A stretch of 62,022 nucleotides of DNA from Myxococcales bacterium (lineage in GTDB: Bacteria; Myxococcota_A; Polyangia; Polyangiales; Ga0077539): NCBI GenBank assembly GCA_016792845.1, contig JAEUKH010000010.1, positions 1 through 62,022 on the forward strand. The letters run 5' to 3'. Shown one piece after another: positions 43,434-53,436 of this stretch. Under the pieces are notes generated by a model that worked only from the letters and a program-made list of their open reading frames with translations, did no database searches and was not told the DNA's origin. The first letter of the stretch is position 1. Every line of letters starts with the position of its first letter. The position numbers were made by a program, and so were the translations under genes.

Positions 43434-46358
43434 TTATCGCGCGTCGGCCTGGGAGGCGTCGGCCTGGGAGGCGTCGGTCGCGATCGCGGCGTCGGCGCTG
43501 GGCGCTGCGGGCGCTTCAGGCGTAGCGGGGGCCGCGCTGCAGCGGGCCTGGAAGGCGTCAAACGACTCTCCCTCGCTCGGCACGTCGCAGTTCGCCGGAG
43601 GGCCGCCGCCGCCGCCGCCGTTGGCGCAGCGGGCCTGGAAGGCGTCAAAGGTCTCGCCCTCGTTCGGCACGTCGCAGTTGCCCGCGGGGGCGCTCGGCGC
43701 CTCGGCCCCCGGGGTGCCCGGGGCGCCCGTCGCGCCTGGGGTGCCGGTCGCGCCCGAGGCGCTCGCCGAGGCGACGGGTTGGCCGTGGTTGGGCAGCGCG
43801 AAGAGCGTGATCGAGGGGATGTACGTGACCAACATGAGCGCCGCGATGAAGAGGCCGATGAAGGGCAACACCATGCGGTAGAGGTCGGGCACGGGGCGGT
43901 TGAAGCGGAAGCCCGCGATGAACAGATTCAAGCCCATCGGCGGCATCAGGTACCCGATCTCAAGGTTGAGGAGGAACACGATGCCGAGGTGATAGGGGTT
44001 GATGTTGAAGTGAAGCGCGATCCCCGCGATGAGCGGCACCACCACCACGATCGCAGAGAAGATGTCCATCAACATCCCGATCACGAGGAGGAAGACGTTC
44101 AACGCCAGGAGGAAGGTGATCTTCGAGTCGATGATGCCGCCGGCCGACTGGTGCACCCGCGAGAGCGCGTCGACGGCCTCGCGGCAGGTGCCGAGCTCGG
44201 GGTGCTGCGCCATGAAGGCCCGCGCCGGTGGCCCGCAGGTGAGCCACTCGAAGAGACGGTCGGCGATCTGAGCTTGAACGAAATACCCCACCAGCACCGT
44301 GGCCGCGCAGAGCTTCACGAAGATCGCGCCCACGAGCACCATCGACTCGGGGATGATGCGCGGGATGTCTTTCTGCACCGTGAGGTCGCGGTACACGAAG
44401 ACCTCCATCACGAAGACGTAGAAGGCCGTGAAGGCCGCCGCTTGCGAGGGGTTGAAGATGCCCTTGGCGAGGCCCACGAGGAGCACCACCGGGAGGAGCA
44501 GCTCCCACTTGGCCTCCCAGAGCGCGGCGCCCGCTTCTTTGGCGTCAAACTTCGAGCGCGGCACCTTCGAGATCACGCCCATCACGATGCAATAAAGCAC
44601 CATCAAACCGATCGCCACGAGCCCCGGCAAGAGCCCCACCACGAGGAACTTCTGAAGCTCCAGGCGCTCCTGCCCGGGCGCCGGCTCCTGGAGCCCCGCC
44701 ACGATGCCGTACACGATCAACGGCAGGCACGGCGGCACCGTGATGCCGAGCGCGCCGCCCGTGGTCACGAGCCCCAAGGCGAACTTCTCGGGGTACTTGT
44801 CTTTGAGGAGCGCGGGCACGAGGAGCCCGCCCACCGCCACGATGGTGATGCCGCTCGCGCCCGAGAAAATGGTGAAGAAGGCCGAGGCGAAGACGCACAC
44901 CACCGCGAGGCCGCCGGGCATCCACCCGAGCAGGGCCCGCGACACCCGCACGAGTCGCTGGGGCATCCGCGACTCTGACATGATGTACCCCGCGAGGGTA
45001 AACAGCGGGATGGTGGCAAGCACGCTCATGCGCGCGAAGTGGTTGCCCAAGATGTCTTCGACCGAGTTGCCGAAGGCGTTGGCGTGACGGCCCACATCAG
45101 GGTCAGCCAAGAAGAACTTCACAAACAGAAACAGCCCGAGGCCGCCGAGGAAGCTGAACAAGGGCGCGCCCATCAGGGCCATCACCACGAAGAAGAGCAC
45201 CCCCGCCGAGACCGGGATGCTCGCGAGGTTCGGCACGAGCCCGAAGCGCATCACGCCCAGGATCGCCAGCACCACCGCCGCCGCCGCCGCGAAGTGCACA
45301 GGGCCCGCCGCCGGGCGCTCGATGTGCTCGGCCACCGGCGGGTCGAAGTTGCCCGAGGCCCGCTTGCGCGCCACGAAGGGCGCCCCCAAGGTCAAGAGCG
45401 CGAGCCCCGAGAGCAAGAGCGCCGCGCGAAACACCGTCGTGCCCGAGGTGATCGCGAGGAGCCCCATGAGGGTCAACGCCGCGATGCCCACCTCGGCCGC
45501 CGTGGCCTTCTGCGACTGCGGCGGATCTTTCGGCGCCTCAGCGCCCTCTTCGAGCGGCGCCGCCTCGGGGGCAGGGTTCAGCGCGACGCGCCCCGAGAAG
45601 CTCGCGGCGAGCTCGTGGAAGCCGTGCAGCGCGAGCCTGATGCCGATGAGAAAGAAGCCCAGCGGGATCGCGAACTGAAACTCAAAGCCCCGGTCGACAG
45701 GGCTGTCGAGGCCGTTGGCCGCGTTCTGACGCACCGCCTCGGCGGCGCCGTGCGCGGCCTCCATCAAGGCGTTGAAGACCCCTTTGCCCAAGGCCAACGC
45801 GACGAAGGCGCCGAGGGTCGCCGAGAGCCCCACCACGAGCCGACGGCCGCGGTCAGGCAAGAGGCGCGAGATCGCGTCGATGGCCAGGTGACGCCGCCCC
45901 CGGGTGGCGTAACTCGCGCCGAGGAAGGCCGCCCAGATCGTGCCGTTCATCAGCACGTCAGAGGCCACCGCCGCGACGACGTGCATGAGCTTCGTGGTGA
46001 CCACCCCGGCCACCACCGAGATGGGCAGCGACGCCCCCATCGCCGCGCCGAGCGACATCGCCTTGCCCAAGAACTGAACCTGCCCCGAGCCCTCGCCGTC
46101 GGCCCGCTGGGCCTCGTCGCGATCGCCCTTGAAGTTCAGCCAGAAGAGCAACACGTAGAAGGCCGCGACGAGGCCCATCTGCAAGCCCATCGGCTTCGTG
46201 CCGATCACCCGCAGAAGCGACTCTGAGACCGCCGCGAACAACATCACCACCACGACCACGAGCGACAGCGCGCTCTCGGCCAACAAGACCCCGCGATCGA
46301 CCACGTCGAGCGGCCGTAGAAACGGCGCCGGTTTCGCGGTCGGTGCTGCACCAGCCAT
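43434..46358 (-). CDS. Fused TRAP transporter permease (DctQ-DctM) with Cys-containing C-terminal tail
   Basis: The 974-residue protein has an N-terminal DctQ-like membrane part (~1-260) and a DctM-like large permease (~360-850), with GDRPxxP-type segments such as FTIFSGASGITIVAVGGLLVPALLK, GALGITVPPCLPLIVYG, GMLMDIFSAIVVVVPLIAG and EIGYLMPPMGLNLFIAG. TRAP permeases import organic acids with Na+. After the last helix (~855) comes a tail not typical of the family: Ala/Gly/Pro linkers and two copies of CDVP(N/S)EGE(T/S)FDAFQARC. No DctP binding protein is encoded next door. The start MAGAAPTAKP at 46358 is divergent from the ArsR-like gene. Confidence 0.88.
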   Translation of the reverse strand: MAGAAPTAKPAPFLRPLDVVDRGVLLAESALSLVVVVVMLFAAVSESLLRVIGTKPMGLQMGLVAAFYVLLFWLNFKGDRDEAQRADGEGSGQVQFLGKAMSLGAAMGASLPISVVAGVVTTKLMHVVAAVASDVLMNGTIWAAFLGASYATRGRRHLAIDAISRLLPDRGRRLVVGLSATLGAFVALALGKGVFNALMEAAHGAAEAVRQNAANGLDSPVDRGFEFQFAIPLGFFLIGIRLALHGFHELAASFSGRVALNPAPEAAPLEEGAEAPKDPPQSQKATAAEVGIAALTLMGLLAITSGTTVFRAALLLSGLALLTLGAPFVARKRASGNFDPPVAEHIERPAAGPVHFAAAAAVVLAILGVMRFGLVPNLASIPVSAGVLFFVVMALMGAPLFSFLGGLGLFLFVKFFLADPDVGRHANAFGNSVEDILGNHFARMSVLATIPLFTLAGYIMSESRMPQRLVRVSRALLGWMPGGLAVVCVFASAFFTIFSGASGITIVAVGGLLVPALLKDKYPEKFALGLVTTGGALGITVPPCLPLIVYGIVAGLQEPAPGQERLELQKFLVVGLLPGLVAIGLMVLYCIVMGVISKVPRSKFDAKEAGAALWEAKWELLLPVVLLVGLAKGIFNPSQAAAFTAFYVFVMEVFVYRDLTVQKDIPRIIPESMVLVGAIFVKLCAATVLVGYFVQAQIADRLFEWLTCGPPARAFMAQHPELGTCREAVDALSRVHQSAGGIIDSKITFLLALNVFLLVIGMLMDIFSAIVVVVPLIAGIALHFNINPYHLGIVFLLNLEIGYLMPPMGLNLFIAGFRFNRPVPDLYRMVLPFIGLFIAALMLVTYIPSITLFALPNHGQPVASASASGATGTPGATGAPGTPGAEAPSAPAGNCDVPNEGETFDAFQARCANGGGGGGPPANCDVPSEGESFDAFQARCSAAPATPEAPAAPSADAAIATDASQADASQADAR
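43539..43679 (-). repeat. Two 54-bp direct repeats encoding the Cys-flanked tail motif
   Basis: The 54-bp segment at 43626-43679 recurs at 43539-43592 with only a few changes, and each encodes CDVPxEGExFDAFQARC with a Cys at either end. They are separated by a short Gly/Pro linker. The repeat lies in the tail of the TRAP permease gene. Confidence 0.85.
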
Positions 46359-46484
46359 GACTCGCTTCTCTCTCCCGCAACAGGGCGGGGCGTTGTGACA
46401 CTCCGCATGGGCGTCAGCGCCCCCATCTCTGAAGCGCCGACACCCACCGAGACGCCGAGACTAAACCGAGCCCACCGCCGCGAG

Positions 46485-46530
46485 GAGGGTACTTCGTTGC
46501 CGCGATGCGTCGTGGTGACAGAGGGTACTT
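46485..46530. repeat. 10-bp direct repeat in the TRAP/ArsR divergent region
   Basis: GAGGGTACTT occurs at 46485-46494 and 46521-46530, 36 bp apart. Both lie between the divergent TRAP and ArsR-like genes, and the second runs into the -35 box of the ArsR-side promoter. It may be a regulator site; otherwise I see nothing distinct in the 208-bp gap apart from that promoter. Confidence 0.4.
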
Positions 46531-46557
46531 GCATTCATATGCATGGTCGTATATAGA
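46529..46557 (+). promoter_or_regulatory. Sigma-70-type promoter for the ArsR-methyltransferase/ahcY unit, with candidate operator
   Basis: TTGCAT (46529-46534), a 17-bp spacer and TATAGA (46552-46557) make a good -35/-10 pair, markedly more AT-rich than the surroundings. An imperfect dyad, ATATG (46537-46541) and CGTAT (46548-46552), lies in the spacer. ATGCAT also repeats at 46540 and 46563. ArsR-type regulators often bind such elements over their own promoter. Transcription would begin near 46564, so a start at 46567 would be almost leaderless. Confidence 0.6.
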
Positions 46558-46566
46558 GATGGATGC

Positions 46567-47631
46567 ATGGTTCAGGCGTCACAGAGCGCGCCCCTCGGGT
46601 CTCAGGCGGGGGCGACGGCGGCGATGGCCCGGTGGGAGCTGTACAAGCTGCTCAGCGAGCCGGGTCGTCTGCGGCTCCTGGCGTTGACGCGGGTCGAAGA
46701 GCTCGCGGTGGGTGAGCTCGCAGAGCTCCTCGGCGAGTCGCAGCCCAACGTGTCGCGGCACATCGCGACGCTGCGCCAGGCGGGGGTGTTGTCGGTGCGC
46801 CGGCAGGGCACCTGGGCGCTGGTTCGGCTCGACGCGGCGGCCTTGGGCGACGTGGTGATCCGCGACGCGGTGGAGGCGGGGCGGGTGCTCTGCGAGCGCG
46901 ACGGCAGCCTCGGTCGTGTGGCCGACGTGGTGCGCGCGCGCGACCGGGGCACCCGAGAGTTCTTCGCGCGCGACGGGCGCTCTGGGGCGCAGCCGGGGCC
47001 GCCGCAAGAGCTGGCGGCGTACCTCGCGGTGCTCGCGCCCTTGATGGCGCGGCGCGGCCTGGCGGTCGATGCGGGCTCGGGTGATGGGCGGCTCCTCGAA
47101 GTGCTCGCGCCGGTGTTCGCGCACGTCGTGGCGGTCGACCGTTCGCGGGCGCAGCTCGCGGCCTGCGCCGAGCGTGTGGCGGCCCGGGGGTTCGGCAACG
47201 TCGACCTGGCCGAGGGCGACCTCGACGCGGCGGCGGTGCGTCGCGCGGTGGTGCGTCGCCAGCCTGAGGGGGCCGACCTGGTGGTGGCCGCGCGGGTGCT
47301 GCATCACGCGCCGCGTCCGCGCGAGACCGTGGCGCACCTGGTGGCGCTGGCGCGTCAGGGCGGCGTGGTGGCGGTGCTCGACTATGCGCCCCACGAAGAC
47401 GAGGCGCTGCGGGCCCATCAGGCCGACCTGTGGCTCGGCTTCGCGCCCGACGAGCTCACCCGGTGGCTCTACGACGCCGGGGCCGAGACCGTGACCCTCT
47501 CGAAGATTGCGCCCCTCTGGTGTGGTGGGGGGCCTGACCGACACATCCCGTGGCAGCTCGCGGTGGCAACGGTGCCCGCGCGGGGCGCTACGCCAACGCC
47601 GACTGCAAAGAAGAAAGAAGCACGAAAATGA
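46567..47631 (+). CDS. ArsR-family regulator fused to a SAM-dependent methyltransferase domain (SahR-like)
   Basis: The ~354-residue protein has an N-terminal winged helix ([46 protein letters not shown]) without an obvious metal-binding Cys pair. A class I methyltransferase domain follows from ~150, with motif [17 protein letters not shown] and then [14 protein letters not shown] and [12 protein letters not shown]. Regulators of this design next to ahcY control the SAM cycle by sensing S-adenosylhomocysteine (the SahR type). The stop overlaps the ahcY start by 4 bp (ATGA). Start options are 46543, 46567 and 46624; I prefer 46567 because the visible promoter would end just before it, but 46624 (MARWELYK) would leave a leader. 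Confidence 0.85.
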   Translation: MVQASQSAPLGSQAGATAAMARWELYKLLSEPGRLRLLALTRVEELAVGELAELLGESQPNVSRHIATLRQAGVLSVRRQGTWALVRLDAAALGDVVIRDAVEAGRVLCERDGSLGRVADVVRARDRGTREFFARDGRSGAQPGPPQELAAYLAVLAPLMARRGLAVDAGSGDGRLLEVLAPVFAHVVAVDRSRAQLAACAERVAARGFGNVDLAEGDLDAAAVRRAVVRRQPEGADLVVAARVLHHAPRPRETVAHLVALARQGGVVAVLDYAPHEDEALRAHQADLWLGFAPDELTRWLYDAGAETVTLSKIAPLWCGGGPDRHIPWQLAVATVPARGATPTPTAKKKEARK

Positions 47632-48944
47632 CTGAGAAGCTGAAGTACAAGGTCAAAGACATTTCGCTCGCCGAGTGGGGCCGTAAAGAGATCCGCATCG
47701 CTGAGAAAGAGATGCCGGGGCTCATGGCCATCAGGGCCGAGTTCGGCCCCCAGCAGGTGCTCAAGGGCGCGCGCATCGCGGGCTGCTTGCACATGACCAT
47801 CGAGACCGCGGTGCTGATCGAGACGCTGAAGACCCTCGGCGCCGAAGTCACGTGGACGAGCTGCAACATCTTCTCGACCCAAGACCAGGCCGCCGCGGCG
47901 ATCGCCGTCACCGGCGTGCCCGTCTACGCTTGGAAGGGCGAGACCGAAGAAGAGTACGAGTGGTGCCTTGAGCAGCAGCTCTTCGCCTTCGAGGGGGGCA
48001 AGGGCCCGAACATGATCCTCGACGACGGCGGCGACCTCACGGTGCTCGTGCACAAGAAGTACCCCGAGCTCTTCAGCGGCGCCGACCCCATCCGCGGCAT
48101 CTCGGAAGAGACCACCACGGGCGTCCACCGGCTCTACGAGATGGCCCGCAAGGGCACCCTCAAGGTGCCCGCGATCAACGTCAACGACTCGGTCACCAAG
48201 TCGAAGTTCGACAACCTCTACGGCTGCCGCGAGTCGCTCCTCGACGGGCTCAAGCGCGCCACCGAGGTGATGGTGGCCGGCAAGCTCGCGGTGGTCGCGG
48301 GCTACGGCGACGTGGGCAAGGGCTGCGCGCAGGCGCTCCGCGGCATGGGCGCCCGGGTGGTGATCACCGAGATCGACCCCATCTGCGCGCTCCAGGCCGC
48401 GATGGAGGGCTACGAGGTGCGCCGCATCGAGTCGGTGGTCGACCAGGCCGACATTTTCATCACCGCCACGGGGTGCAGCGATGTGATCACCGGCGAGCAC
48501 ATGCAGCGGATGAAAGACGGCGCCATCCTCGGCAACATCGGCCACTTTGACAGCGAGATTCAGGTCGCCTGGCTTGAGAAGAACCCCGAGATCAAGAAGG
48601 AGAACGTCAAGCCGCAGCTCGATCAGTTCATCTTCCCCAACGGCAAGCGGCTCACGGTGCTCGCCTCGGGTCGGCTCTTGAACCTCGGCTGCGCCAAGGG
48701 GCACCCCTCGTTCGTGATGTCGACCAGCTTCTCGAACCAGGTCCTCGCCCAGATCGAACTGTGGACCAAGCTCGCCGCCTACCCCCTCGGCGTCCACGTC
48801 CTGCCCAAGAGCCTCGACGAGAAGGTGGCCTCGCTGCACCTCGGCAAGCTCGGCGTCGAGCTCACCACCCTCAACACCAGCCAGGCCGAGTATCTCGGCG
48901 TGCCCGTCACCGGCCCCTTCAAGCCCGACCACTACCGCTACTAG
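47628..48944 (+). CDS. ahcY: Adenosylhomocysteinase (S-adenosylhomocysteine hydrolase)
   Basis: The 438-residue enzyme splits S-adenosylhomocysteine into adenosine and homocysteine, which prevents inhibition of methyltransferases. Strong marks are [61 protein letters not shown], the NAD-binding [11 protein letters not shown], and the C-terminal [10 protein letters not shown]. The length is close to the ~430-residue form without the ~40-residue insertion found in many bacterial homologues. The ATG at 47628 overlaps the stop of the upstream regulator gene, so the two are co-translated. A strong hairpin lies right after the stop. Confidence 0.97.
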   Translation: MTEKLKYKVKDISLAEWGRKEIRIAEKEMPGLMAIRAEFGPQQVLKGARIAGCLHMTIETAVLIETLKTLGAEVTWTSCNIFSTQDQAAAAIAVTGVPVYAWKGETEEEYEWCLEQQLFAFEGGKGPNMILDDGGDLTVLVHKKYPELFSGADPIRGISEETTTGVHRLYEMARKGTLKVPAINVNDSVTKSKFDNLYGCRESLLDGLKRATEVMVAGKLAVVAGYGDVGKGCAQALRGMGARVVITEIDPICALQAAMEGYEVRRIESVVDQADIFITATGCSDVITGEHMQRMKDGAILGNIGHFDSEIQVAWLEKNPEIKKENVKPQLDQFIFPNGKRLTVLASGRLLNLGCAKGHPSFVMSTSFSNQVLAQIELWTKLAAYPLGVHVLPKSLDEKVASLHLGKLGVELTTLNTSQAEYLGVPVTGPFKPDHYRY

Positions 48945-48986
48945 GCCGAACACCGCGGGCGCGGGCCAGAGGTCGCGGTGCGGCCT
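48943..48986 (+). terminator. Terminator-like hairpin after ahcY
   Basis: AGGCCG-AA-CACCGCG (48943-48957) pairs with CGCGGTG-CGGCCT (48974-48986) across a 16-nt loop. This gives a 13-bp GC-rich stem with a 2-nt bulge that begins within the ahcY stop codon. There is no long T-run, but position and strength suggest transcription ends here. Confidence 0.55.
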
Positions 48987-49058
48987 CGTTCGCGCCCAGG
49001 TTTTCACAGCGGCGTCTCCATCGACGGCCCGCGCGGCGCTTCGCTATGCTCTCGGGTC

Positions 49059-50573
49059 GTGAGCCCCTGGCGCCCCGCTCTCACGCACTGCCTCTTCACC
49101 GTCGCGTCGCTCGGGCTCGGCTGTAGCCTCGAAAACCCGCGGGTCATCTACGTCGCGCCCGACGCGCCGGTGGTCGATGTCACCGCCGTCAGCGACCAGG
49201 GCCCCGATGACACCCCCAGCCCGCCCGAGGACGCCCGCGATGTGAACGACGTCAACATCGCAGACGCGGGCGATGTGAACGACGTCAACATTGTCGACGC
49301 GGGCGATGTGAACGATGTCAACATTGCGGACGCGGGTGATGGGTACGACCTCGACGCGCTTGATGTGCGAGACGCTGACGCGGGCGGGGCCGACGCGGGC
49401 GGGGCCGACGATGGGCCCGACGTGGTCGACGCGCCGGGGCCCGCGTGCGGGGTGTTGGCGACGCCGTGCTGCGCCGACGGGGGCGTCGGGTGCGCGGCGG
49501 GGCTCGTCTGTGCGAGCGGACGGTGCGGCTGCCCGAGCGGCACCACGGCGTGCGACACGCGCTGTGTGAACGTGAGCGCTGACCTCGCCCACTGCGGCGG
49601 GTGCGGGGTCGAGTGCGCGCTCAGGCCCAACGCCGTGCCGCGGTGTCGCGCGGGCGTCTGCGGCTTCGCGTGCGGCGACGGCTTCGCCGATTGTGACGCG
49701 CGGCCCGAGACGGGGTGCGAGACCCAGCTCGGCACCGTGGCCCACTGCGGCGCGTGCGGCGCGGCCTGCGGGGCTGGGCAGATCTGCGCCCGCGGGCAGT
49801 GCGTGCCGACCCCGCCCCCAGAGTGCACCGGCGGCGCGGTGACCGAGGTGAGCGTGTCGGGCGAGCCGTTCAGGGTGCACAGCTTCACCAACGTCGGCGG
49901 CGCCGCGCTGATGTGCTCGGGGCCGGGCACCGTCGAGTACCTGGTCGTCGCGGGCGGCGGCGGCGGCGGCGGCGGCGGGCGCACAGGCGGCGGCGGCGGA
50001 GCGGGCGGATTCTTGGCGGGTGCGCTCCTCGTCGCGGCGGGCAACACCGCGGTGAGCGTCGGGTCAGGCGGCGCGGTGGGGCAGCGCGGCGGCGACTCGA
50101 CCCTCGGGCCCGTCACCGCCACGGGCGGAGGCAACGGCGGATACGGTGACAGCGGCCGCGGCAACGCCGGGGGCAACGGCGGCTCTGGCGGAGGCAGCGG
50201 GTTCAAGAACATCGCAGGCACCCTCGGCACCGCCGGGCAAGGCAACAACGGCGGCGCGTCGCGCTCGGGAAACTACACCGCGGGCGGCGGCGGCGGCGGG
50301 GCAGGGGCCGTCGGCACCCAAGGCGGCGGCGACCGCGGCACCGGCGGAAACGGCGGCGTCGGCCTCGGAAACGCCATCACCGGGAGCATGGCGCTCCGCG
50401 CAGGCGGCGGCGCCGGGCGCGGCGAGGCGAGCAACGGCAGCCCAGGCGGCGGGGGCGGCGGGGCGGTCGGCAGCGCGGGCGCGGCCAACTCCGGAGGCGG
50501 CGGCGGCGCCGACGCGGCGGGCGGCTCCGGGGTGGTGATCGTCAGGTATCGCCACGAGCCCTCGCCCGGTTAG
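49059..50573 (+). CDS. Lipoprotein with Cys-rich modules and a Gly-rich C-terminal half
   Basis: The ~504-residue protein has a signal ending ASLGLGC (lipobox). An acidic repeat region (DVNDVNIADAG x3, then DAGG) spans ~50-110. A Cys-rich part with HCGGCGVEC and HCGACGAAC is at ~130-255. It ends in a Gly-rich domain of ~220 residues (VEYLVVAGGGGGGGGGRTGGG ... GSGVVIVRY) of the kind found in surface proteins with a 'glycine-rich domain'. The GTG at 49059 gives MSPWRPAL before the signal; a longer frame to 48978 is less likely. The same Cys module appears in two other lipoproteins here. It is probably surface-exposed; function unknown. Confidence 0.8.
   Translation: MSPWRPALTHCLFTVASLGLGCSLENPRVIYVAPDAPVVDVTAVSDQGPDDTPSPPEDARDVNDVNIADAGDVNDVNIVDAGDVNDVNIADAGDGYDLDALDVRDADAGGADAGGADDGPDVVDAPGPACGVLATPCCADGGVGCAAGLVCASGRCGCPSGTTACDTRCVNVSADLAHCGGCGVECALRPNAVPRCRAGVCGFACGDGFADCDARPETGCETQLGTVAHCGACGAACGAGQICARGQCVPTPPPECTGGAVTEVSVSGEPFRVHSFTNVGGAALMCSGPGTVEYLVVAGGGGGGGGGRTGGGGGAGGFLAGALLVAAGNTAVSVGSGGAVGQRGGDSTLGPVTATGGGNGGYGDSGRGNAGGNGGSGGGSGFKNIAGTLGTAGQGNNGGASRSGNYTAGGGGGGAGAVGTQGGGDRGTGGNGGVGLGNAITGSMALRAGGGAGRGEASNGSPGGGGGGAVGSAGAANSGGGGGADAAGGSGVVIVRYRHEPSPG
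49240..49324 (+). repeat. Three 33-bp-spaced repeats encoding DVNDVNI(A/V)DAG
   Basis: Palindromic 19-mers start at 49240, 49273 and 49306 (ATGTGAACG-A-YGTCAACAT). Each is part of a 33-bp unit encoding DVNDVNI(A/V)DAG. The third matches the window's ATGTNNACANTGTNNACAT family in its right half. They lie in coding sequence, so the likeness may be due to codon choice. Confidence 0.7.
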
Positions 50574-50577
50574 GGCG

Positions 50578-50596
50578 ATGTTCACAATGTGAACAT
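50578..50596. promoter_or_regulatory. Perfect 19-bp palindrome between the Gly-rich lipoprotein and sigma-factor genes
   Basis: ATGTTCACA-A-TGTGAACAT is a perfect 9-1-9 palindrome that begins 5 nt after the lipoprotein stop codon and about 70 bp before the sigma-factor start. It matches the family seen at 59190 and 8587-8627. It could be an operator for the sigma gene or a 3' element of the upstream gene. Confidence 0.65.
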
Positions 50597-50667
50597 TTCG
50601 GGCCCCCCTTCCGCGGGGTGAGGGGCGTGGCTAGAAGGCGCGGTGGGTTTTTACGGTGAGCCGAACG

Positions 50668-51726
50668 ATGAACAAGGCGAGCGGGGGCGGTGGGCCGGCG
50701 GCGGCGACGGGGCCTTCGGCTGAGGCCCCCGAGGTGCAGGGCGAGGCCGAAGACGAGGCCCTCGACGGCGAGGTGCTCTCGCTCGGCGACGACGCGGGGC
50801 TCTCGGCCGAGGCGGTGGCGCCCGACGAGGCGGCCCTCGCGAAGCTCGAGCCCGAGGGGCGGGCCGACGGGCTCCAGCGCTTTCTCTCGCAGATTCGCAA
50901 GTACCCGCTCTTGCAAGAAGACGAAGAGCGGGCCCTCGGGCGCGAGGTGCGCGAGGGCCAAGACCCCGACGCGGCGCGGCGCCTCGTGGTGCACAACCTC
51001 CGCCTGGTGGTGACCATCGCGTACGAGTTTCGGCGCGCCTGGGCCAACGTGCTCGACCTCATCCAAGAGGGTTCGGTGGGCCTCACCGAGGCGGTCAACC
51101 GATGGGATCCTGACCGCGGCGCGCGCTTCGGCACCTATGCCGGATACTGGATCCGCGCCTACGTGCTGCGCTTCATTCTGACCAACTTCAGGCTCGTTCA
51201 CGTCGGCAACACCCGCGCCGGGCGGCGCTTGTTCTTTCAGCTCGAGCGCGAGCGGCAGCGGCTCATCGGTCTCGGGGTCGAACCCACCACGGCGCGGCTG
51301 GCCGAGCAGATCGGCGTCGAAGAGCGCGAGATCCACGACGTGGCGCGCACCCTCGACGGCCCAGAGCTCTCGTTCGACGCGCCGGTGGGCGAGGGGCGCC
51401 GGTCGCTCGCCGACTCGGTCGGTGACGCCGACGAAGACCCCGAATCTGCGGCCGCAGGGGCCGAACTCTCAGAGACGCTGATGAAGCTCACCCACGGCTT
51501 CGCCGAGGCCCTCAGTGACCCCCGCGAGCGGGCGCTCTGGCAAGAGCATTTGTTGTCCGACGACCCGGTGTCGCTCAGCGAGCTCGGCGAGCGCTTCGGG
51601 GTCAGCAAGCAGCGCATGGGGCAGCTTGTCATCGAGCTCAAGAAGCGCTTCCGCGACAAGCTCACCGAGACCTACGGCCCTGACCTGAAGCTCTCGTGGC
51701 TCCTCGCTGACGCCCCGGGGGCGTAG
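50668..51726 (+). CDS. RpoH-like sigma-70 family factor
   Basis: The 352-residue factor has an acidic N-terminal extension of ~65 residues. Region 1.2/2 follows: LQRFLSQIRKYPLLQEDEERALG, LVVHNLRLVVTIAYEF, VLDLIQEGSVGLTEAVNRWDPDRGARFGTYAGYWIRAYVLRFIL. It then has GRRLFFQLERE, the counterpart of the RpoH box (KLFFNLR), and region 4 ending VSLSELGERFGVSKQRMGQLVIELKKRFRDKL. Such factors direct heat-shock or stress and developmental genes in myxobacteria. A GTG four codons upstream (50656) is an alternative to the ATG at 50668. The palindrome at 50578 lies in its upstream region. Confidence 0.92.
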   Translation: MNKASGGGGPAAATGPSAEAPEVQGEAEDEALDGEVLSLGDDAGLSAEAVAPDEAALAKLEPEGRADGLQRFLSQIRKYPLLQEDEERALGREVREGQDPDAARRLVVHNLRLVVTIAYEFRRAWANVLDLIQEGSVGLTEAVNRWDPDRGARFGTYAGYWIRAYVLRFILTNFRLVHVGNTRAGRRLFFQLERERQRLIGLGVEPTTARLAEQIGVEEREIHDVARTLDGPELSFDAPVGEGRRSLADSVGDADEDPESAAAGAELSETLMKLTHGFAEALSDPRERALWQEHLLSDDPVSLSELGERFGVSKQRMGQLVIELKKRFRDKLTETYGPDLKLSWLLADAPGA

Positions 51727-51814
51727 CGCGGCCTCCGGCGGGCGCCCCGACGGTAGAGGATTCTCTAGCGAATCCCGTCGCGACGCTTGCTCGCCGGGGG
51801 GTGCTCGCCGCACA

Positions 51815-53407
<1,593 letters not shown>

Positions 53408-53436
53408 CGGCCTCCTTCAATGCCCTTGCACCGACG

